NCBI RefSeq assembly: GCF_019931065.1
Contig: NZ_JAIOUQ010000003.1
Location: 353,569-417,568, forward strand
Direction of reading: 5' to 3'
Source of the DNA: Methanobacterium spitsbergense
Lineage (GTDB): Archaea > Methanobacteriota > Methanobacteria > Methanobacteriales > Methanobacteriaceae
Length of the DNA stretch: 64,000 nt
A program made the translations under genes and the position numbers. This document shows positions 40,034 through 53,329 of this stretch, in pieces (positions within the stretch are counted from its first letter, which is position 1; each line of letters begins with the position of its first letter). The notes under the pieces were generated by a model. It worked only from the letters and a program-made list of their open reading frames with translations, had not been told where the DNA came from and made no database searches.

Positions 40034-40957
40034 TCATGACATTATGAAAATAGTGAATATAATAAATAAAAATGATGATAATATTAAGAAAATTATTATT
40101 GTTATCTTAGTAAGTTGAATTGCTTTAAGAATTGTTTCAGATGTTAAAGGATTGATATTATCACCAAGTTCATAATAACCTGGTTTTTTCAATTGTATAC
40201 CAAGTGCTCCTGCAGTAGCAGCCATTGGATATCCAGAATTAGGACTTGGAGTTTTTTTTGCATCTCTCATCATAATTTTGTAAGCATTTTTCCAGTTAAG
40301 TTTCAAGAAAAATGATGCAATTATTACAAGCCAACCAGTGATCCTAGCTGGAAAATAATTCAGAATATCATCTAATTTAGCTGGAAACCAACCAATATTT
40401 ATATTTTCAGGGTTTTTATACCCTACCATGGCATCTAAAGTGTTAACAACCCTGTAGAATACTGCACCTAAAACACCAAATAAAAATGCGTATATCAAAG
40501 GAGAAATAATGGAGTCTGTGATATTTTCAGTTAAAGTTTCAATATCTGCAGAAATTAACTCAGTTTTAGAAAGTTTCGAAGTATCTCTACTCACTAGATA
40601 AGACAGGGAGTGTCGTGCTTTGACCAAACTAATATCAATATCTTTTTTAATCAATTTTACAGAATCAAATAGTGATTTAATTGCAAAGGTGGTAGAGAGA
40701 AGTATTGCTGAGATTAATACATATAAATAGGGATTATAAGTTGAAATTTTCAATATAGTTCCGAATATGGAAATAAAAATAAATAAAGTTGTAATAGTAA
40801 GTACAACGCCTGATATTTTATTATTATATTTCGTAAGTATATTTTTTAGTATGTTGATTAATTCTCCCATCAGAACAACAGGATGAATTTTTGATGGAGG
40901 TTCTCCTAGTATAATGTCAATAATTACTGCAATTAAAATAATTGTTAATATGTCCAT
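40034..40957 (-). CDS. cbiB: Adenosylcobinamide-phosphate synthase
   Basis: The protein has about 307 residues, a polytopic membrane protein. Signature segments are VIIDIILGEPPSKIHPVVLMGELI, ARHSLSYLVSRDTSKLS, VNTLDAMVGYKN and MRDAKKTPSPNSGYPMAATAGALGI. It attaches aminopropanol phosphate to adenosylcobyrate. I start at the ATG at 40957, which follows GGAG; an in-frame TTG at 40969 is inside that site. It lies upstream of cbiG, about 110 bases apart, and borders the origin region. Confidence 0.93.
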   Translation of the reverse strand: MDILTIILIAVIIDIILGEPPSKIHPVVLMGELINILKNILTKYNNKISGVVLTITTLFIFISIFGTILKISTYNPYLYVLISAILLSTTFAIKSLFDSVKLIKKDIDISLVKARHSLSYLVSRDTSKLSKTELISADIETLTENITDSIISPLIYAFLFGVLGAVFYRVVNTLDAMVGYKNPENINIGWFPAKLDDILNYFPARITGWLVIIASFFLKLNWKNAYKIMMRDAKKTPSPNSGYPMAATAGALGIQLKKPGYYELGDNINPLTSETILKAIQLTKITIIIFLILSSFLFIIFTIFIMS

Positions 40958-41114
40958 ATTACGCTCCAATATTACAATATCATTTATATCCTAAATTCTG
41001 TTAATAATGATAGTTTAAATAATTTTTTGATAAATTTTTTAGATGAATTTTTTAAATCGCAAATTTTATGTCATGTATTAGATTTATAATTTTTATTTTT
41101 AAAAATTATCAGGC

Positions 41115-41440
41115 AGAGGTGCATTTCATGTGTAAATTAAATTATTATCTTAAAAATTTTGATAATACAGCTAAAATCTATCGATTATTAGATATTTATC
41201 ATTGTTCTAATGAAAAAATATGTTATTTATTTGAATTTAATGATTATCATTTTATTTTAATATTATTTTGTACTAACAAAGAATATAATTTGAGAATGAG
41301 GGGTATATTGCAAGTGTAAAATGAATTTTATTTGGTTTAAAATAAGGTGAGAGGTACATTGCAAGTGTAAAAAAAAATAGATAATAAAAAAATTTAAAAT
41401 GATGTTTTTAAAAAATTTTTAAAGTAAAATTTCAAGTGTA
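41115..41440 (-). repeat. Left origin-recognition-box cluster (inverted orientation)
   Basis: On the plus strand these read AGAGGTGCATTTCATGTGTA (41115-41134), TTGCAAGTGTAAA (41308-41320), TTGCAAGTGTAAA (41359-41371) and TTCAAGTGTA (41431-41440). Three keep the GRGGTR(C/T)AT flank that mirrors ATGTACCTC in the right cluster. The outermost and innermost boxes are degenerate. Confidence 0.88.
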
Positions 41441-42043
41441 TAAATTTTTTAAAATGAACAATTTTTCATTGAATTTATAATTATTTAATATAATAATAAA
41501 TTTTATTTGGATTTTTATAACTATTATATTTGTTTTTAAAAAAAATGTTTTAAGTAGCTATATCAACAATTGGAGATAAATAAATAGTTTAATTTGGGAT
41601 TTATCCTTTTTTAATGATTTATATTTAATTTTTAATTATATTATTTTTCTTTTTAATTATACTGAAATTTAATATTATTTAATACTATATAAATATATCT
41701 ATAAATTTCTAATAATACTAAATTATCTTATTATTCATTTTTTATAAAAAAAACAATTAATATCAATTATATTAGCAATACAATACTTTTATAATATTAT
41801 ATAAATTAAATAAGGATTAATTAGATTATTTAAAGGAAAATAACACTTTATATTTAAAAAAATGTGAAATTTTCTTTAAAAAAATTATATTATTGTATTT
41901 TTTCATTCTAAAATTAAAATTTTGGAAAATTCAATATAATTTATTTTTTTCATTTGTGTATTTTTTTCAAGTAAATATATGAAATTAAAAAAAGTGGAAA
42001 AGATAATACGAAAACTTTAATACTCACAATTTACTGATTAATA

Positions 42044-42214
42044 TTTACACTTGAAATGTACCTTTCACCCAAAAAATATTGATCACACTTTGATGTTTAC
42101 ACTTGAAATCTACCTCTCAGTATCGCATGAATATTTATTTCATGTTTTTTACACTTGAAATGTATCTCAACTATGTTGAATACGGAATATTTGCATGATT
42201 TTTTACACTTGAAA
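42044..42214 (+). repeat. Right origin-recognition-box cluster
   Basis: Perfect TTTACACTTGAAA cores start at 42044, 42096, 42148 and 42202. Each is followed by a T(G/C)(T/C)A(C/T)CT-type flank (ATGTACCT, ATCTACCTC, ATGTATCTC, ATGCACCTC). Spacing is 52, 52 and 54 bases, about five helical turns, so all boxes face the same side of the DNA. A degenerate box (TCACACTTTGA, about 42083-42093) lies between the first two. Confidence 0.93.
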
Positions 42215-42358
42215 TGCACCTCTCTTTCATGCAAAATAAATATTTCAAAATAAAAATCCATTCATTTAATCCCATATTTGAAATTAATAATGGAAAATTT
42301 AACGATAATAAACCTGTTTACTATATTAAATCTTTATTAAAAGGGAATAGTGATATTA

Positions 42359-43507
42359 ATGAATATATTTGAAGAATTGGGAGAAAAAAAGACTGTTTTT
42401 AAATGCAAAAAATACTTAGATCATAGATTTCTTCCAGAAAAATTACCTCACAGAGAAGAGCAAATTAAATCAGTAGCAAAATACTGGATTGAAGCTTTGA
42501 GCAGTGTTACACCTCCTGATGTTACAATATATGGTAAAACAGGAACAGGAAAAACAGCAGTTGCCAAATTTGCAAGAAAACAATTAGAACAAATCTCCAA
42601 AGAGAAAAAGGTAAATGTTAGGGTAGAATATATTAGGTGCACAGATTACACTACTGAATATCAAGTTATAGCCCGTTTATGCCAACAAATGGGACAAGAT
42701 GTTCCTTATAGAGGTTGGACCAAAGCTGAAGTGATTAATGCTTTTCGTAATCTTTTTAAGAAAAATGTGTTTGGAAAAGATCTTATCTTGATTATAATTC
42801 TTGATGAAGTTGATATTTTATTAAAAAATGATGGTGATGGCCTTCTTTACACTTTAACCCGGACAGATAATGTTTCTATTGCTTCCATAAGTAACTTTGT
42901 AGATTTTAAACAGTTTATTAAACCCCGGGTGAGAAGTAGTCTTCGAGATCGAGAAATTGTGTTTCCACCATACAATGCTCAACAACTAGTTGATATTCTG
43001 CAAGAAAGATCGGAAATGTCATTCAAAGAAGGAGTTCTCAATAATGATGTTATACCATTATGTGCAGCTCTTGCTGCCAAAGAAGAAGGAGATGCAAGAT
43101 ATGCATTGGATCTACTCCGTACATCCGGTGAACTTGCAGATGAAAGAGCTTCTGAAACTGTTTTTGAAAATTATGTTCGTGAAGCCAAGGACTATATAGA
43201 ACACAACAAAGTCACAGATATTGTGATGACACTTCCAAGCCAGCAACAGAAAGTTTTAGAGTCAATTCTTTATTTAACTAAGGAAAAAGAAGAAATAACT
43301 TCTGGAAGACTGTATGAAGTTTATAAAGAGTTTTCTAAGGGTGATTCAGTATCATACAGAAGAATATTTGACTTTATAAATGAACTGGAAATGCTCGGTC
43401 TAATATCAACAAAAACAATATCTAGAGGCAGGGGAAAAGGTAGAACAAATATAATTGATCTTCAATGTGAAATGGGGCTTCTGGAAGATGCAATATGGAA
43501 TGGTTGA
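42359..43507 (+). CDS. cdc6: Orc1/Cdc6 replication initiator
   Basis: The protein has about 382 residues. The AAA+ core has Walker A ([15 protein letters not shown], about 58-70) and Walker B ([12 protein letters not shown]), sensor-type SISNFVDF, and arginine-rich [20 protein letters not shown]-terminal winged helix (about 285-382) binds origin DNA. It recognises the boxes in the adjacent array and loads MCM. I start at the ATG at 42359 after TAGTGAT; an in-frame GTG at 42350 is part of that site. It is convergent with pyrB. Confidence 0.95.
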   Translation: MNIFEELGEKKTVFKCKKYLDHRFLPEKLPHREEQIKSVAKYWIEALSSVTPPDVTIYGKTGTGKTAVAKFARKQLEQISKEKKVNVRVEYIRCTDYTTEYQVIARLCQQMGQDVPYRGWTKAEVINAFRNLFKKNVFGKDLILIIILDEVDILLKNDGDGLLYTLTRTDNVSIASISNFVDFKQFIKPRVRSSLRDREIVFPPYNAQQLVDILQERSEMSFKEGVLNNDVIPLCAALAAKEEGDARYALDLLRTSGELADERASETVFENYVREAKDYIEHNKVTDIVMTLPSQQQKVLESILYLTKEKEEITSGRLYEVYKEFSKGDSVSYRRIFDFINELEMLGLISTKTISRGRGKGRTNIIDLQCEMGLLEDAIWNG

Positions 43508-43557
43508 AAATATGCTAATTTTTTAAAGTTTTATATACTTTTTTTTAAAAAATTGTT

Positions 43558-44481
43558 TTATTCAAAACTATCAATTATTGATTTTAATAGTGCCATACGA
43601 ACAGGGACACCATAAAATGCTTGTTCAAAATATTTTCCATATTTTGTATTGTCCACATCATATGATATTTCATCGACCCTTGGAAGAGGATGCATAACAA
43701 TAAGATCTGTATCTTCGACCAATTTTTTATCAATCCTGTATGCACCCTTAATTTTTGAATATTCTTCTGGATCTGGAAATCTTTCCTTTTGTATTCTTGT
43801 AACATATAAAACATCTGAATCTTCTAGAACACTATGAATATCATTGGTTTCATTGATAGAAACTCCAGCCTTATTTAAATCATGTACTATTCCATTTGGC
43901 ATCTTAAGTTCGGGTGGAGAAACAAAACTCATTTTAACATCAAACATTGCAAGTGCATAGGCTAATGAATGAACTGTTCTACCATATTTTAGATCTCCAA
44001 CTAATGCTACATGAAGTTCATCAATTTTACCCAGTACTCTCTTCATTGTATACAAATCAAGCAATGTTTGAGTTGGATGTTGGCCTGCACCATCTCCTGC
44101 ATTTATTACTGGAACATCAACTACACTACTTGCAAAACGTGCTGTTCCTTCCATATTATGTCTTATAACAATTGCATCTGAATATTCTCCAACAATTTTC
44201 ACAGTGTCTGTTAGATTCTCACCTTTAGTTGTTGAACTAACATTTGCTTCTGCGAATCCTATTGTACTACCGCCTAATCTTTTCATAGCTGCTTCAAATG
44301 AGAGCCTAGTTCTTGTTGATGGTTCATAAAAGAGCATTCCTAATATTTTTCCAGAAAGTACATTTGATTGTTTTTTGGACCTTGCTATTGGTTCCATTTT
44401 CTCGGAAAGTCTTAATATATACTCAATATCATCTTTACTGAAATCACTTATTGATATAATATTTTTTTGATGAAAGACCAT
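43558..44481 (-). CDS. pyrB: Aspartate carbamoyltransferase catalytic subunit
   Basis: The protein has 307 residues. Carbamoyl-phosphate binding motifs are [14 protein letters not shown] and [21 protein letters not shown], then the Asp domain with [16 protein letters not shown] and [10 protein letters not shown]. This is the committed step of pyrimidine synthesis; the regulatory subunit PyrI is not adjacent. I chose the ATG at 44481 after GTGGTGT; an in-frame start at 44499 would add six residues but lacks a site. Confidence 0.95.
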   Translation of the reverse strand: MVFHQKNIISISDFSKDDIEYILRLSEKMEPIARSKKQSNVLSGKILGMLFYEPSTRTRLSFEAAMKRLGGSTIGFAEANVSSTTKGENLTDTVKIVGEYSDAIVIRHNMEGTARFASSVVDVPVINAGDGAGQHPTQTLLDLYTMKRVLGKIDELHVALVGDLKYGRTVHSLAYALAMFDVKMSFVSPPELKMPNGIVHDLNKAGVSINETNDIHSVLEDSDVLYVTRIQKERFPDPEEYSKIKGAYRIDKKLVEDTDLIVMHPLPRVDEISYDVDNTKYGKYFEQAFYGVPVRMALLKSIIDSFE

Positions 44482-44599
44482 TTGTACACCACATATCATA
44501 TTTCATTTTAAGATAGATGTATTGTTATTATAATAGAATATTGCATTAATCTATTATTGATATTATAATACTCTTCTATTACTATTCATATTAAATTTT

Positions 44600-45328
44600 T
44601 CAGAGTTTTCTTGCAAATGTAAGATATCCTGTATGGCCTGCCATTCTTGTTTTTGGCCGTGTCCCTTTGTTTGTAACTTCAATACCTCTGAAAATGCATT
44701 CAAAGCTTTCTACTTCCGATAATCCAACTTTTTTAAGCACTCTTTGCAAAATTTGAACTTGCTCAACAAAAGGGGTGTATGTGGCAATATAACCTCCAAC
44801 TTTAAGAGCTTCTTTTGCATATTCCGCAGCATCCCATGGTTTTGGGAGGTCTAAAAATATTAGATCCAAATTTTTTTCTTCTATACCTTCTGTAACATCA
44901 GTACATTTTACTTGGACATTTTCAAGTCCAAATCCTTTTATGTTTCTTTCTGCAATTTCTGCAAAATCTTCACGAATTTCATAGGAATATACTTCTCCCT
45001 CTTTACCTACAATATTACCGAAATGAAGTGCAGTAGCTCCTGCTCCAGTTCCAGCATCTAAAACCCTAAAGCCAGAACCTAATCCTGTTTTAGCAACAAT
45101 GATTCCAATGTCTTTTGGAAGAATAATTGAACATTTTCTTTCCATAAGTTCGATATAATCATTGACATTAGGTTTAATAACTTTAAATTCTCTACCTAGA
45201 TGGGTTTTTAGCACATCTCCTGCTTTTGATCCAATAATATCTTCTTCAGTAATAAATCCGAAGTCAGTATGGAACTCTTTGTCAGCTACCATATATTTCT
45301 TACCCCTTTCATCCATTAAAATTCGCAA
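44600..45328 (-). CDS. trmI: tRNA (adenine-58/57-N1)-methyltransferase
   Basis: The protein has about 242 residues. The SAM-binding motif is [17 protein letters not shown], with [17 protein letters not shown] and the catalytic [18 protein letters not shown]. An N-terminal beta region ([20 protein letters not shown]) is typical of archaeal TrmI, which methylates A57/A58 in the T loop. TTG at 45328 follows GGAGTGGT; a GTG at 45337 lies within that site. It is upstream of pyrB on the same strand but 118 bases away. Confidence 0.9.
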   Translation of the reverse strand: MRILMDERGKKYMVADKEFHTDFGFITEEDIIGSKAGDVLKTHLGREFKVIKPNVNDYIELMERKCSIILPKDIGIIVAKTGLGSGFRVLDAGTGAGATALHFGNIVGKEGEVYSYEIREDFAEIAERNIKGFGLENVQVKCTDVTEGIEEKNLDLIFLDLPKPWDAAEYAKEALKVGGYIATYTPFVEQVQILQRVLKKVGLSEVESFECIFRGIEVTNKGTRPKTRMAGHTGYLTFARKL

Positions 45329-45403
45329 ATGTACCACTCCTAACTTTAATAATTTAACAGTTGTAAATATTCATGTAAAAAGATTATTGTAAATTTTTAA
45401 TGA

Positions 45404-47683
45404 TTATTTAAAATTATCTTTAAGTTCATCATCCATTTTTAATGTTACATGTCTATCTGTTTTAATGGTTTCAAAACCTGAATTAATAACTCGTATAATT
45501 CTTTGGGCAATTTTATTTCCAATTCCCTCTACTTTTTTAAGATCTTCCTCTGATGCATTGATAACAGCTTTTACACTTTGAAACTCTTCAAGTAGTTTTC
45601 GAGCTGTTACTGGACCCACATTTGGTAGTGATTCAATTATAAAAAGTTGTTGTTCCCAAGTAGTTAATGGTTTTTTTCCATTTCTTAATTGAATATCTGG
45701 TTTTACATGTTTCTGTTCCCTAATTGCTATCCTATATATCATTGCAGCAGTATCTTCAGGGGATCTGGTAGGTATAATTGATATACCAAAGTCCAATGCA
45801 ATTGATGCAATGGCGCCCCGTATCGCATTTGGGTGTACAGAGCTGGAATAAAGATTTGTTCCTTCAATTATCATAATAGGTTTTTTGAAATTGTCAACGA
45901 GTTCTTTTGCCTGTTTATGGAGTCTTTTATCCATTATAGAACTAATAAAATCGGCATCAGTCTTTCTTTCAATTGCAACTTCTTCGCTTACTTGATAATC
46001 AGCAACTACAAGACTTTTAATTTCTACATCAGCATTTAAATGTTCGAGTTCCCTTAGAATTTTCCTTTCTTTTAAATCTGCGTAAATAACTGGTTTATTT
46101 TTGTTTTCTTCTTCCTCTTCTACAATTACATTATTATTGTTATTAACAACTTCAAAATTACTAGGATCATTCCGGTAATTATTTGAAAGCTGTTTTTTCA
46201 TTTGTTTTTCTTTGTTAATACTTGACCAATAATATGACTCGTCCCTTGTTCCTTTGGTTATTAATATGGACATTTTTCCTAAATGTTTACGGCCAGTTCT
46301 TCCTCTTCGTTGGATCATTCTTATTTCAGATGGAACTGGTTCATACAAAACAACCAAATCTACTGCAGGTATGTCTATTCCTTCTTCTGCAACGCTCGTG
46401 GATATTAGAACATCATACTCTCCGTTTTTGAAAGCTTTAATTATTTCTTTTTGCTTTTTTTGAGTTAAACCCTTTTCATTTTCTCTTGATGCTTGTCCAA
46501 AGAATTTTACAGCATTTATACCTTCTGCAGTGCAATGCTGGTAAATATTTTCAACTGAATCGCGAAATTGGGTAAAAACAATTACTCTTGATTCTTTATT
46601 TTTCAATTCCTTTTTAAGGATATTTATAAGTTTTTTGAGTTTGGGATGGTCAATTCCCTTTTTGTAAGCATTTTCTGTAAGACCTATGGCCATTTGAAAT
46701 TCTGCATCATTAATAAGTCCCTTGGCAGCTTTTGTCTTTTTTTTCCTTAATCGTTCAAAGTATTTCTGAAGAGTTGTAGTTCCTTGTGTTTCTAGCAATT
46801 CCAAAGAATGTAAAATATTTATAACTGCAGTCAAAATAGAAACTGCAATGAAACATTTTTTTGGTGGGTGAATACTTCGGCCTATCCTATTTTGTGCTTT
46901 TCCTTTTGCTATAAGCACATCTTTTTTACTGACATTTGAAACAGACCTGATAACTCCCATTGTTTTAAGAGTTTTTAAGCGTACCTTCAATGCTTTTTCA
47001 AGGTGTAATTTTATATCTTTAAGTTCCTGATTAAGTTCTATTTTCACCCATTTAACTTCAACTGGATTAAAATAGGGTTCAACATCTGTATCTTCTTCAG
47101 TTTTAATAACAACATCTTTTATGAAGAGATTTTTACAAACTTCTTGAATTTTCACTTCATCCCATCCTGGAGATGCTGTTAACCCTAATATTAGTGGATT
47201 TTTAGATTCTTGCATGTATTTAGTAGCAAGATAAACATAGGAATATGATCCCACTCCACGATGACATTCATCAAAAACCAACACAGAAACGTCTGAAAGG
47301 TTATACCGACCAGATATTAAATCTGATTCAACTGTTTGAGGTGTTGCGCATATGATTTGGGAATCATTCCATCTTTTAATTCTTTCTTCAGGTTTAATGG
47401 CTCCTGTTATTGATGTTACACTAGTTTTTAAAAAATATCTGAAGCTTTCTTCGTGCTGAACAACAAGAGGTTTGCTCGGTGCAAGAATCAACACTTTTGA
47501 ATTGTTATAAGTATTAAGTCTTTCAGCAGCTACTAAAGCAGCTACTATAGTCTTTCCAAGTGCAGTTGGAGCTACAATCATTGTGTTTCCATTTTTTAGC
47601 ACATCAGCTGCTAATACTTGTTGGTAAAGCCTTGATTCTATTTTTTCTGCATTAATCAAGGGGTGTTGTATCCATTTTCCCAT
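45404..47683 (-). CDS. hef: Hef: fused SF2 helicase / XPF-type nuclease
   Basis: The protein has 759 residues. The helicase part (1 to about 520) has Walker A ([14 protein letters not shown]), DECH ([12 protein letters not shown]), [23 protein letters not shown] and QRRGRTGR. The nuclease part (about 540-680) has the XPF signature [15 protein letters not shown]. Two helix-hairpin-helix motifs end it ([25 protein letters not shown]). Hef, the archaeal FANCM homologue, processes stalled forks. It lies about 3 kb from the origin. Confidence 0.95.
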   Translation of the reverse strand: MGKWIQHPLINAEKIESRLYQQVLAADVLKNGNTMIVAPTALGKTIVAALVAAERLNTYNNSKVLILAPSKPLVVQHEESFRYFLKTSVTSITGAIKPEERIKRWNDSQIICATPQTVESDLISGRYNLSDVSVLVFDECHRGVGSYSYVYLATKYMQESKNPLILGLTASPGWDEVKIQEVCKNLFIKDVVIKTEEDTDVEPYFNPVEVKWVKIELNQELKDIKLHLEKALKVRLKTLKTMGVIRSVSNVSKKDVLIAKGKAQNRIGRSIHPPKKCFIAVSILTAVINILHSLELLETQGTTTLQKYFERLRKKKTKAAKGLINDAEFQMAIGLTENAYKKGIDHPKLKKLINILKKELKNKESRVIVFTQFRDSVENIYQHCTAEGINAVKFFGQASRENEKGLTQKKQKEIIKAFKNGEYDVLISTSVAEEGIDIPAVDLVVLYEPVPSEIRMIQRRGRTGRKHLGKMSILITKGTRDESYYWSSINKEKQMKKQLSNNYRNDPSNFEVVNNNNNVIVEEEEENKNKPVIYADLKERKILRELEHLNADVEIKSLVVADYQVSEEVAIERKTDADFISSIMDKRLHKQAKELVDNFKKPIMIIEGTNLYSSSVHPNAIRGAIASIALDFGISIIPTRSPEDTAAMIYRIAIREQKHVKPDIQLRNGKKPLTTWEQQLFIIESLPNVGPVTARKLLEEFQSVKAVINASEEDLKKVEGIGNKIAQRIIRVINSGFETIKTDRHVTLKMDDELKDNFK

Positions 47684-47867
47684 AATGATCTATATCTAAA
47701 AAATAACATATAAATGTGTACAATTAAAGTACAAAATTCAGAATTAGAGATGATCAAAGATTTTTTTTGAATTAATAAGATAATAAAAGCCTAAATTTAG
47801 TTACAATACAAAATTTAGTATCATATATTTCTTAGGTTGATCAAAAAAAATAATTTAAATAGATTTT

Positions 47868-49061
47868 TTATTTATCTTCAATAATTAAATTCTCTAGATC
47901 GTTGTATACAACATCAATTCCACACATATTAGGAACATAATTTGCGGCTTTGGCTGAATCTACTCCAACTACTTTGTAATCAAGTTCTTCTATTGGAGCA
48001 ACTACCATACAAGTGTCACAAACTATTTTTCCTCCTGCATTTTCAATAATTTGGGTGTAACCCATTCTGTCTGAAGCGGCTTTAACAGAAATTGATGTGC
48101 ATACCCATAACATGTTTTTTAGTTTACGTCCTGCAACAGTTTCAGCTACCTTTCTTATCTCTTCAAGTGATGCATGTGGACATCCAACACAAATCAGATC
48201 AGGTTTTTCGTTAGTTGTTGATAATTTTTCTTTGGTTTCTTCAATATCATTTCGCATGATAGATAATTTTTCAACTTTATTATTTTCAATAAATTTAAGT
48301 GCCCATTTACTTTCAGGTGTGGTGTTTTCTACATGATAAAGCGCAACAGCACCTGATGATGCAAGTGCAGCTCCAAGCCATTTAAGTTGGTCAGTTGATG
48401 GACTTTTTTTGAATTTAAAGTATGGAATTCCTCCACCAACTTGGTTTCCAACCATGTAACCTATGGCACCAAAGTCCGAGCCCATTACAGATGTATCAAT
48501 TTCAACCTGTAAATTTGGATGTCTCTCCTCTTCAAGATGATATCCATACTTGGCGGTCCTCCCACAAATTGCTGCTGAAAGAGCTCCTGGCCCTCCTTCA
48601 CGATTAGTACGTGCACCTAAAACTGAATTTGCATAACAAACGGCAGATGATTCTGACCATGCAATATGTGAGCCGAATGTTGGTACATTTCCAACTAAAT
48701 ATGGTGTGCATGTACAAGTGGTTGATACTCCCATTTTTTGATATGCTTCTACAATTGCAAGCTGTTTTTTAGTGAATTCTTCAGAAAATCCCAATTCTCT
48801 CCATATTTTAAGATCAACACCAGCAGGATTTAGTGTTGAAGGGACTTTAACATGCGCATCTTTTGAAAGATCTTCAAGAAACTCAAGTCCTGCATCACCA
48901 ATAGTTTTATATGAAACACCAGATATCTGTGCAGAAGTAATAGAAACGAGTTTTTCTGCTCCGTATATATCTCCAAGAGCTACGAGAATCTCCATACATT
49001 TCTCTACTGCTGGTCCTTCCTCACCGGCATACATCTTTTCTTCTTCGCGTGTTAGGTGCAT
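47868..49061 (-). CDS. Phosphomevalonate dehydratase large subunit (aconitase X)
   Basis: The protein has about 397 residues. It matches the AcnX catalytic subunit: [82 protein letters not shown] and [11 protein letters not shown]. Cysteines in CTCTPY and near CDTCMVV would hold the Fe-S cluster. In archaea it makes trans-anhydromevalonate phosphate in the modified mevalonate pathway for isoprenoid lipids. The small subunit is not adjacent in the window. The ATG at 49061 follows TAGTGATTT. Confidence 0.9.
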   Translation of the reverse strand: MHLTREEEKMYAGEEGPAVEKCMEILVALGDIYGAEKLVSITSAQISGVSYKTIGDAGLEFLEDLSKDAHVKVPSTLNPAGVDLKIWRELGFSEEFTKKQLAIVEAYQKMGVSTTCTCTPYLVGNVPTFGSHIAWSESSAVCYANSVLGARTNREGGPGALSAAICGRTAKYGYHLEEERHPNLQVEIDTSVMGSDFGAIGYMVGNQVGGGIPYFKFKKSPSTDQLKWLGAALASSGAVALYHVENTTPESKWALKFIENNKVEKLSIMRNDIEETKEKLSTTNEKPDLICVGCPHASLEEIRKVAETVAGRKLKNMLWVCTSISVKAASDRMGYTQIIENAGGKIVCDTCMVVAPIEELDYKVVGVDSAKAANYVPNMCGIDVVYNDLENLIIEDK

Positions 49062-49105
49062 AGAAATCACTAATTTTTTTGAAATATTAATAGGTATTGT
49101 ATTTT

Positions 49106-50467
49106 TCAGCTAGCATTCAATTGTGTTCTAATTATTTCATCTACAAGATTAAGAAAATTATCCATTTCTCTATAAGGGATTACAGCGCCTGCTGCAATAT
49201 TATGCCCACCACCAGATCCATTGAAACTTTTAGATGCATTTTCAAGGGCATATCCTAGGTTAACTCCCTTTTCAGTCATTTTAGAAGTGGTTCTTCCAGA
49301 TACTTTTATTATATTATCCATGCGAGACATTGCAAGAACTGGTTTTTCTGGATCTAAAATTTCAAGATCGAGACCGATGCTGGAAAGAGTACCCATTATA
49401 CGTTTTTTACGTTTTTCTTCAGTGTATATGTATTGGATTTTATCTTGAACAACAGATCCCTCTTTGTTGATCCATTCAATACCATGCACTAGATCGTCAC
49501 TGTAACTTTTAACAAGATCTTGAGCTTCTTTAATAGATTTATCTCTATCACCTATGCATATACTGAGGCCTAGGCCTTGTTTCTTATTCTTTCCACAAGC
49601 ATCAAGTATGTTGGAATAATCTTCAAGGTTCCTTAGTTCTGGTATTTCTGTGGGTATGCTGTAAACACTGCTGAAAATTTCAGGGTTTATCTTTACAAGC
49701 TCCTCCTTAAGGATATCTTTCTCTTCATTGCCTAACTCTGTGAATTTAATTCTATAGGAAATTCCTATTTTTTCTAAGAAAGTAACTGAACCTTCTTCAT
49801 CTCCTGAAATCCCTTTGATAGCAGGATTAATTGTATGGGAAAGTGCTTTATAAAGTGGTTCACGTGTTTTGTTAGCTATTTTAAGATCATCTCGAACCTC
49901 GATATTATGGGATTCAATACCCTCATCAAGTATCATCTTATTAACACCACTAAAACCGTTTTTATATTGCATGTCTCCAAATGCACCTACAAGAGCCAGT
50001 CCGGCTAGATTTTTATATTCCATAGGTCGAACAGTGAGATATGATACTCCAGATCCGCTTACATCCTTTGTACCGTCCAGTCCATATAGGTGTGGATTGA
50101 CATGTATAATATTATCTGGAATTGTTGTTTCGGGATTGGTTTGGTGATGATCAGCTATTATAACATCACCCTTGAGTCTTCTTATACCCTTGAGATTCGC
50201 ACTACCCATATCGCAGAAAACAAATAATTTATATTTTTCCTTAAAAAATTTTGAGAGTACTTCATCCTTTAATCTAGGGACTATGGTAACATGAAATTTA
50301 CCCTTTTCTTTGGCAATTGCGTTACACATTACCCCAGCAGCGGATATTCCATCAGCATCGTTGTGAGAAATTATTCTCACAACATGATCTTGCTTTAAGT
50401 GCCTGCGCAATAGATTGCAGGCTTCTTCTGCCTTATTTAACAAGGAGTGCTGCTGTTTTTGGATCAT
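49106..50467 (-). CDS. DHH-family single-strand nuclease (GAN/RecJ-like)
   Basis: The protein has about 453 residues. DHH motifs are [28 protein letters not shown] and [14 protein letters not shown]1 C-terminal [13 protein letters not shown] closes it. This is the archaeal RecJ-like protein that works with GINS in the replisome as GAN. The ATG at 50467 follows GGATGGAG and overlaps the end of rps15 by 35 bases in another frame. A downstream TTG would shorten the overlap but has no ribosome-binding site. It is coupled to rps15 and rdgB in one run. Confidence 0.9.
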   Translation of the reverse strand: MIQKQQHSLLNKAEEACNLLRRHLKQDHVVRIISHNDADGISAAGVMCNAIAKEKGKFHVTIVPRLKDEVLSKFFKEKYKLFVFCDMGSANLKGIRRLKGDVIIADHHQTNPETTIPDNIIHVNPHLYGLDGTKDVSGSGVSYLTVRPMEYKNLAGLALVGAFGDMQYKNGFSGVNKMILDEGIESHNIEVRDDLKIANKTREPLYKALSHTINPAIKGISGDEEGSVTFLEKIGISYRIKFTELGNEEKDILKEELVKINPEIFSSVYSIPTEIPELRNLEDYSNILDACGKNKKQGLGLSICIGDRDKSIKEAQDLVKSYSDDLVHGIEWINKEGSVVQDKIQYIYTEEKRKKRIMGTLSSIGLDLEILDPEKPVLAMSRMDNIIKVSGRTTSKMTEKGVNLGYALENASKSFNGSGGGHNIAAGAVIPYREMDNFLNLVDEIIRTQLNAS

Positions 50468-50834
50468 ATCTCCATCCTTCAGGGAGCACACCTTCCCTTA
50501 CATAATATCTTACGAGTCTTCTGATTTTGGATTCGATGATCCTAAGGCCTCTTTTGGTGTGAAGGTCCTTTGGGTTCTCTGTTAAGTGGTCTCTTATATT
50601 AACTGCTTTTTTTATCAGGTTAATGAGTTCTTCAGGATATTCTTCTCCTTGACCATGTTTTTCAAGTATTGCAGTTATTTTATCTCCGGTTACTGTTTTA
50701 ACATCAGGAATTCCGTACTGGTCTCTTAAGATAACTCCTATAACACTTGTAGATTTACCTTCCTTTCTGAGTTTCAACACTAATTCTTCAATTTCTTCAT
50801 TTGAGTATTCTGTCCATTCAGGCTTTATTGCCAT
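50433..50834 (-). CDS. rps15: 30S ribosomal protein S15
   Basis: The protein has 133 residues, the archaeal/eukaryal S15 type with an N-terminal extension ([18 protein letters not shown]), [18 protein letters not shown] and [21 protein letters not shown] helices ([21 protein letters not shown]). It binds 16S rRNA in the platform. AGGTGATT is immediately before its ATG, which abuts the rdgB stop codon. The end overlaps the GAN start. Confidence 0.96.
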   Translation of the reverse strand: MAIKPEWTEYSNEEIEELVLKLRKEGKSTSVIGVILRDQYGIPDVKTVTGDKITAILEKHGQGEEYPEELINLIKKAVNIRDHLTENPKDLHTKRGLRIIESKIRRLVRYYVREGVLPEGWRYDPKTAALLVK

Positions 50835-51395
50835 CTAATCACCTCTATAATCTTTATACCAAATTGCAAACTTTTCAAGTGATTTTCTACGGTGAGAAAA
50901 TTTATTTTTTTCAGTTATAGATAATTCTCCGAAGGTTTTATCATATCCTTCAGGCGTGAATAAGGGATCATATGCAAATCCATAATTCCCTTTCTCAATG
51001 TATCCTATACATCCATTGACAGCACCTAAAAAAATCTCGGGCTCGGTTTTGGGGGTGCAGAACCCAATAACCGACCTGAATTCGGCATATCTGTCTTTAA
51101 CATCACTCATAAGTTTCAATATGCCCTGATTTCCCAGTGTATCCTGTACATAGGATGAATAAGTACCTGGAAACCAATCAAGGGCTTTAATGAAAATACC
51201 TGCGTCTTCAACTATCACTGGTTTGCCAAGACGCTTGGCAACATGTTTTGCACCGTACTGGGCTACATCTACCAGATTTCCTTGGATTTCTGGGTAACCT
51301 AAGTCTACATGTTCCAGTTCTATTCCAAAGTTATCAAAGATACCATTGGCTTCTTTTACTTTGTGTTGGTTACCAGTTATAAATGTTATCTTCAT
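50835..51395 (-). CDS. rdgB: XTP/dITP diphosphatase (RdgB/HAM1)
   Basis: The protein has 186 residues with [15 protein letters not shown], the substrate motif [22 protein letters not shown] and the C-terminal [19 protein letters not shown] and [10 protein letters not shown]. It hydrolyses deaminated purine triphosphates, keeping inosine out of nucleic acids. Its stop (TAG) abuts the rps15 ATG. It is the first gene of the rdgB-rps15-GAN run. Confidence 0.95.
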   Translation of the reverse strand: MKITFITGNQHKVKEANGIFDNFGIELEHVDLGYPEIQGNLVDVAQYGAKHVAKRLGKPVIVEDAGIFIKALDWFPGTYSSYVQDTLGNQGILKLMSDVKDRYAEFRSVIGFCTPKTEPEIFLGAVNGCIGYIEKGNYGFAYDPLFTPEGYDKTFGELSITEKNKFSHRRKSLEKFAIWYKDYRGD

Positions 51396-51523
51396 GTAAA
51401 TCAGCCCACCATCTAAATACTGTCCTAAAATTTTATCTTAAATATAAGTTATTAATGAATTTAAGTGGGTTTTTTATATATAATTCTGTTTTAGAAGATA
51501 AAATACCCGTTAATTAAAGAAAA

Positions 51524-53170
<1,647 letters not shown>

Positions 53171-53329
53171 TTAAATCACTTTTCCATCAATATTTTCAAT
53201 TAGATTAAATTAGTTAGTACAATATTTTATATTAAAAATTTGTATACATCTATTGTCATATCAAAATTTCAGAGTTATCATTTATTTATATCTAATTTTA
53301 TAACATAACTAATAATCGAAGGTGAAACA

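Larger units (their letters stand above)
41115..42214. other. Chromosomal replication origin (oriC)
   Basis: About 1.1 kb without a gene immediately precedes orc1/cdc6. Four right-hand boxes (TTTACACTTGAAA type) and four left-hand boxes in the opposite orientation flank an extremely AT-rich core (about 41445-42040), the likely unwinding element. The box sequence is the Cdc6-1 binding site known from Methanothermobacter. The left boxes are at 41115-41136, 41299-41320, 41349-41371 and 41431-41440. The small open frame across 41068-41319 is explained by AT-rich sequence and boxes. Confidence 0.92.

Noticed and set aside
41068..41319. 83-residue open frame in the origin region
   Set aside because: It is made of AT-rich sequence and two origin boxes, has no ribosome-binding site that fits, and has no recognisable domain.
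42044..42214. Regularly spaced repeats resembling a CRISPR array
   Set aside because: The repeats are only 13 bp, lie beside cdc6, occur in inverted clusters and match the known origin-box sequence.
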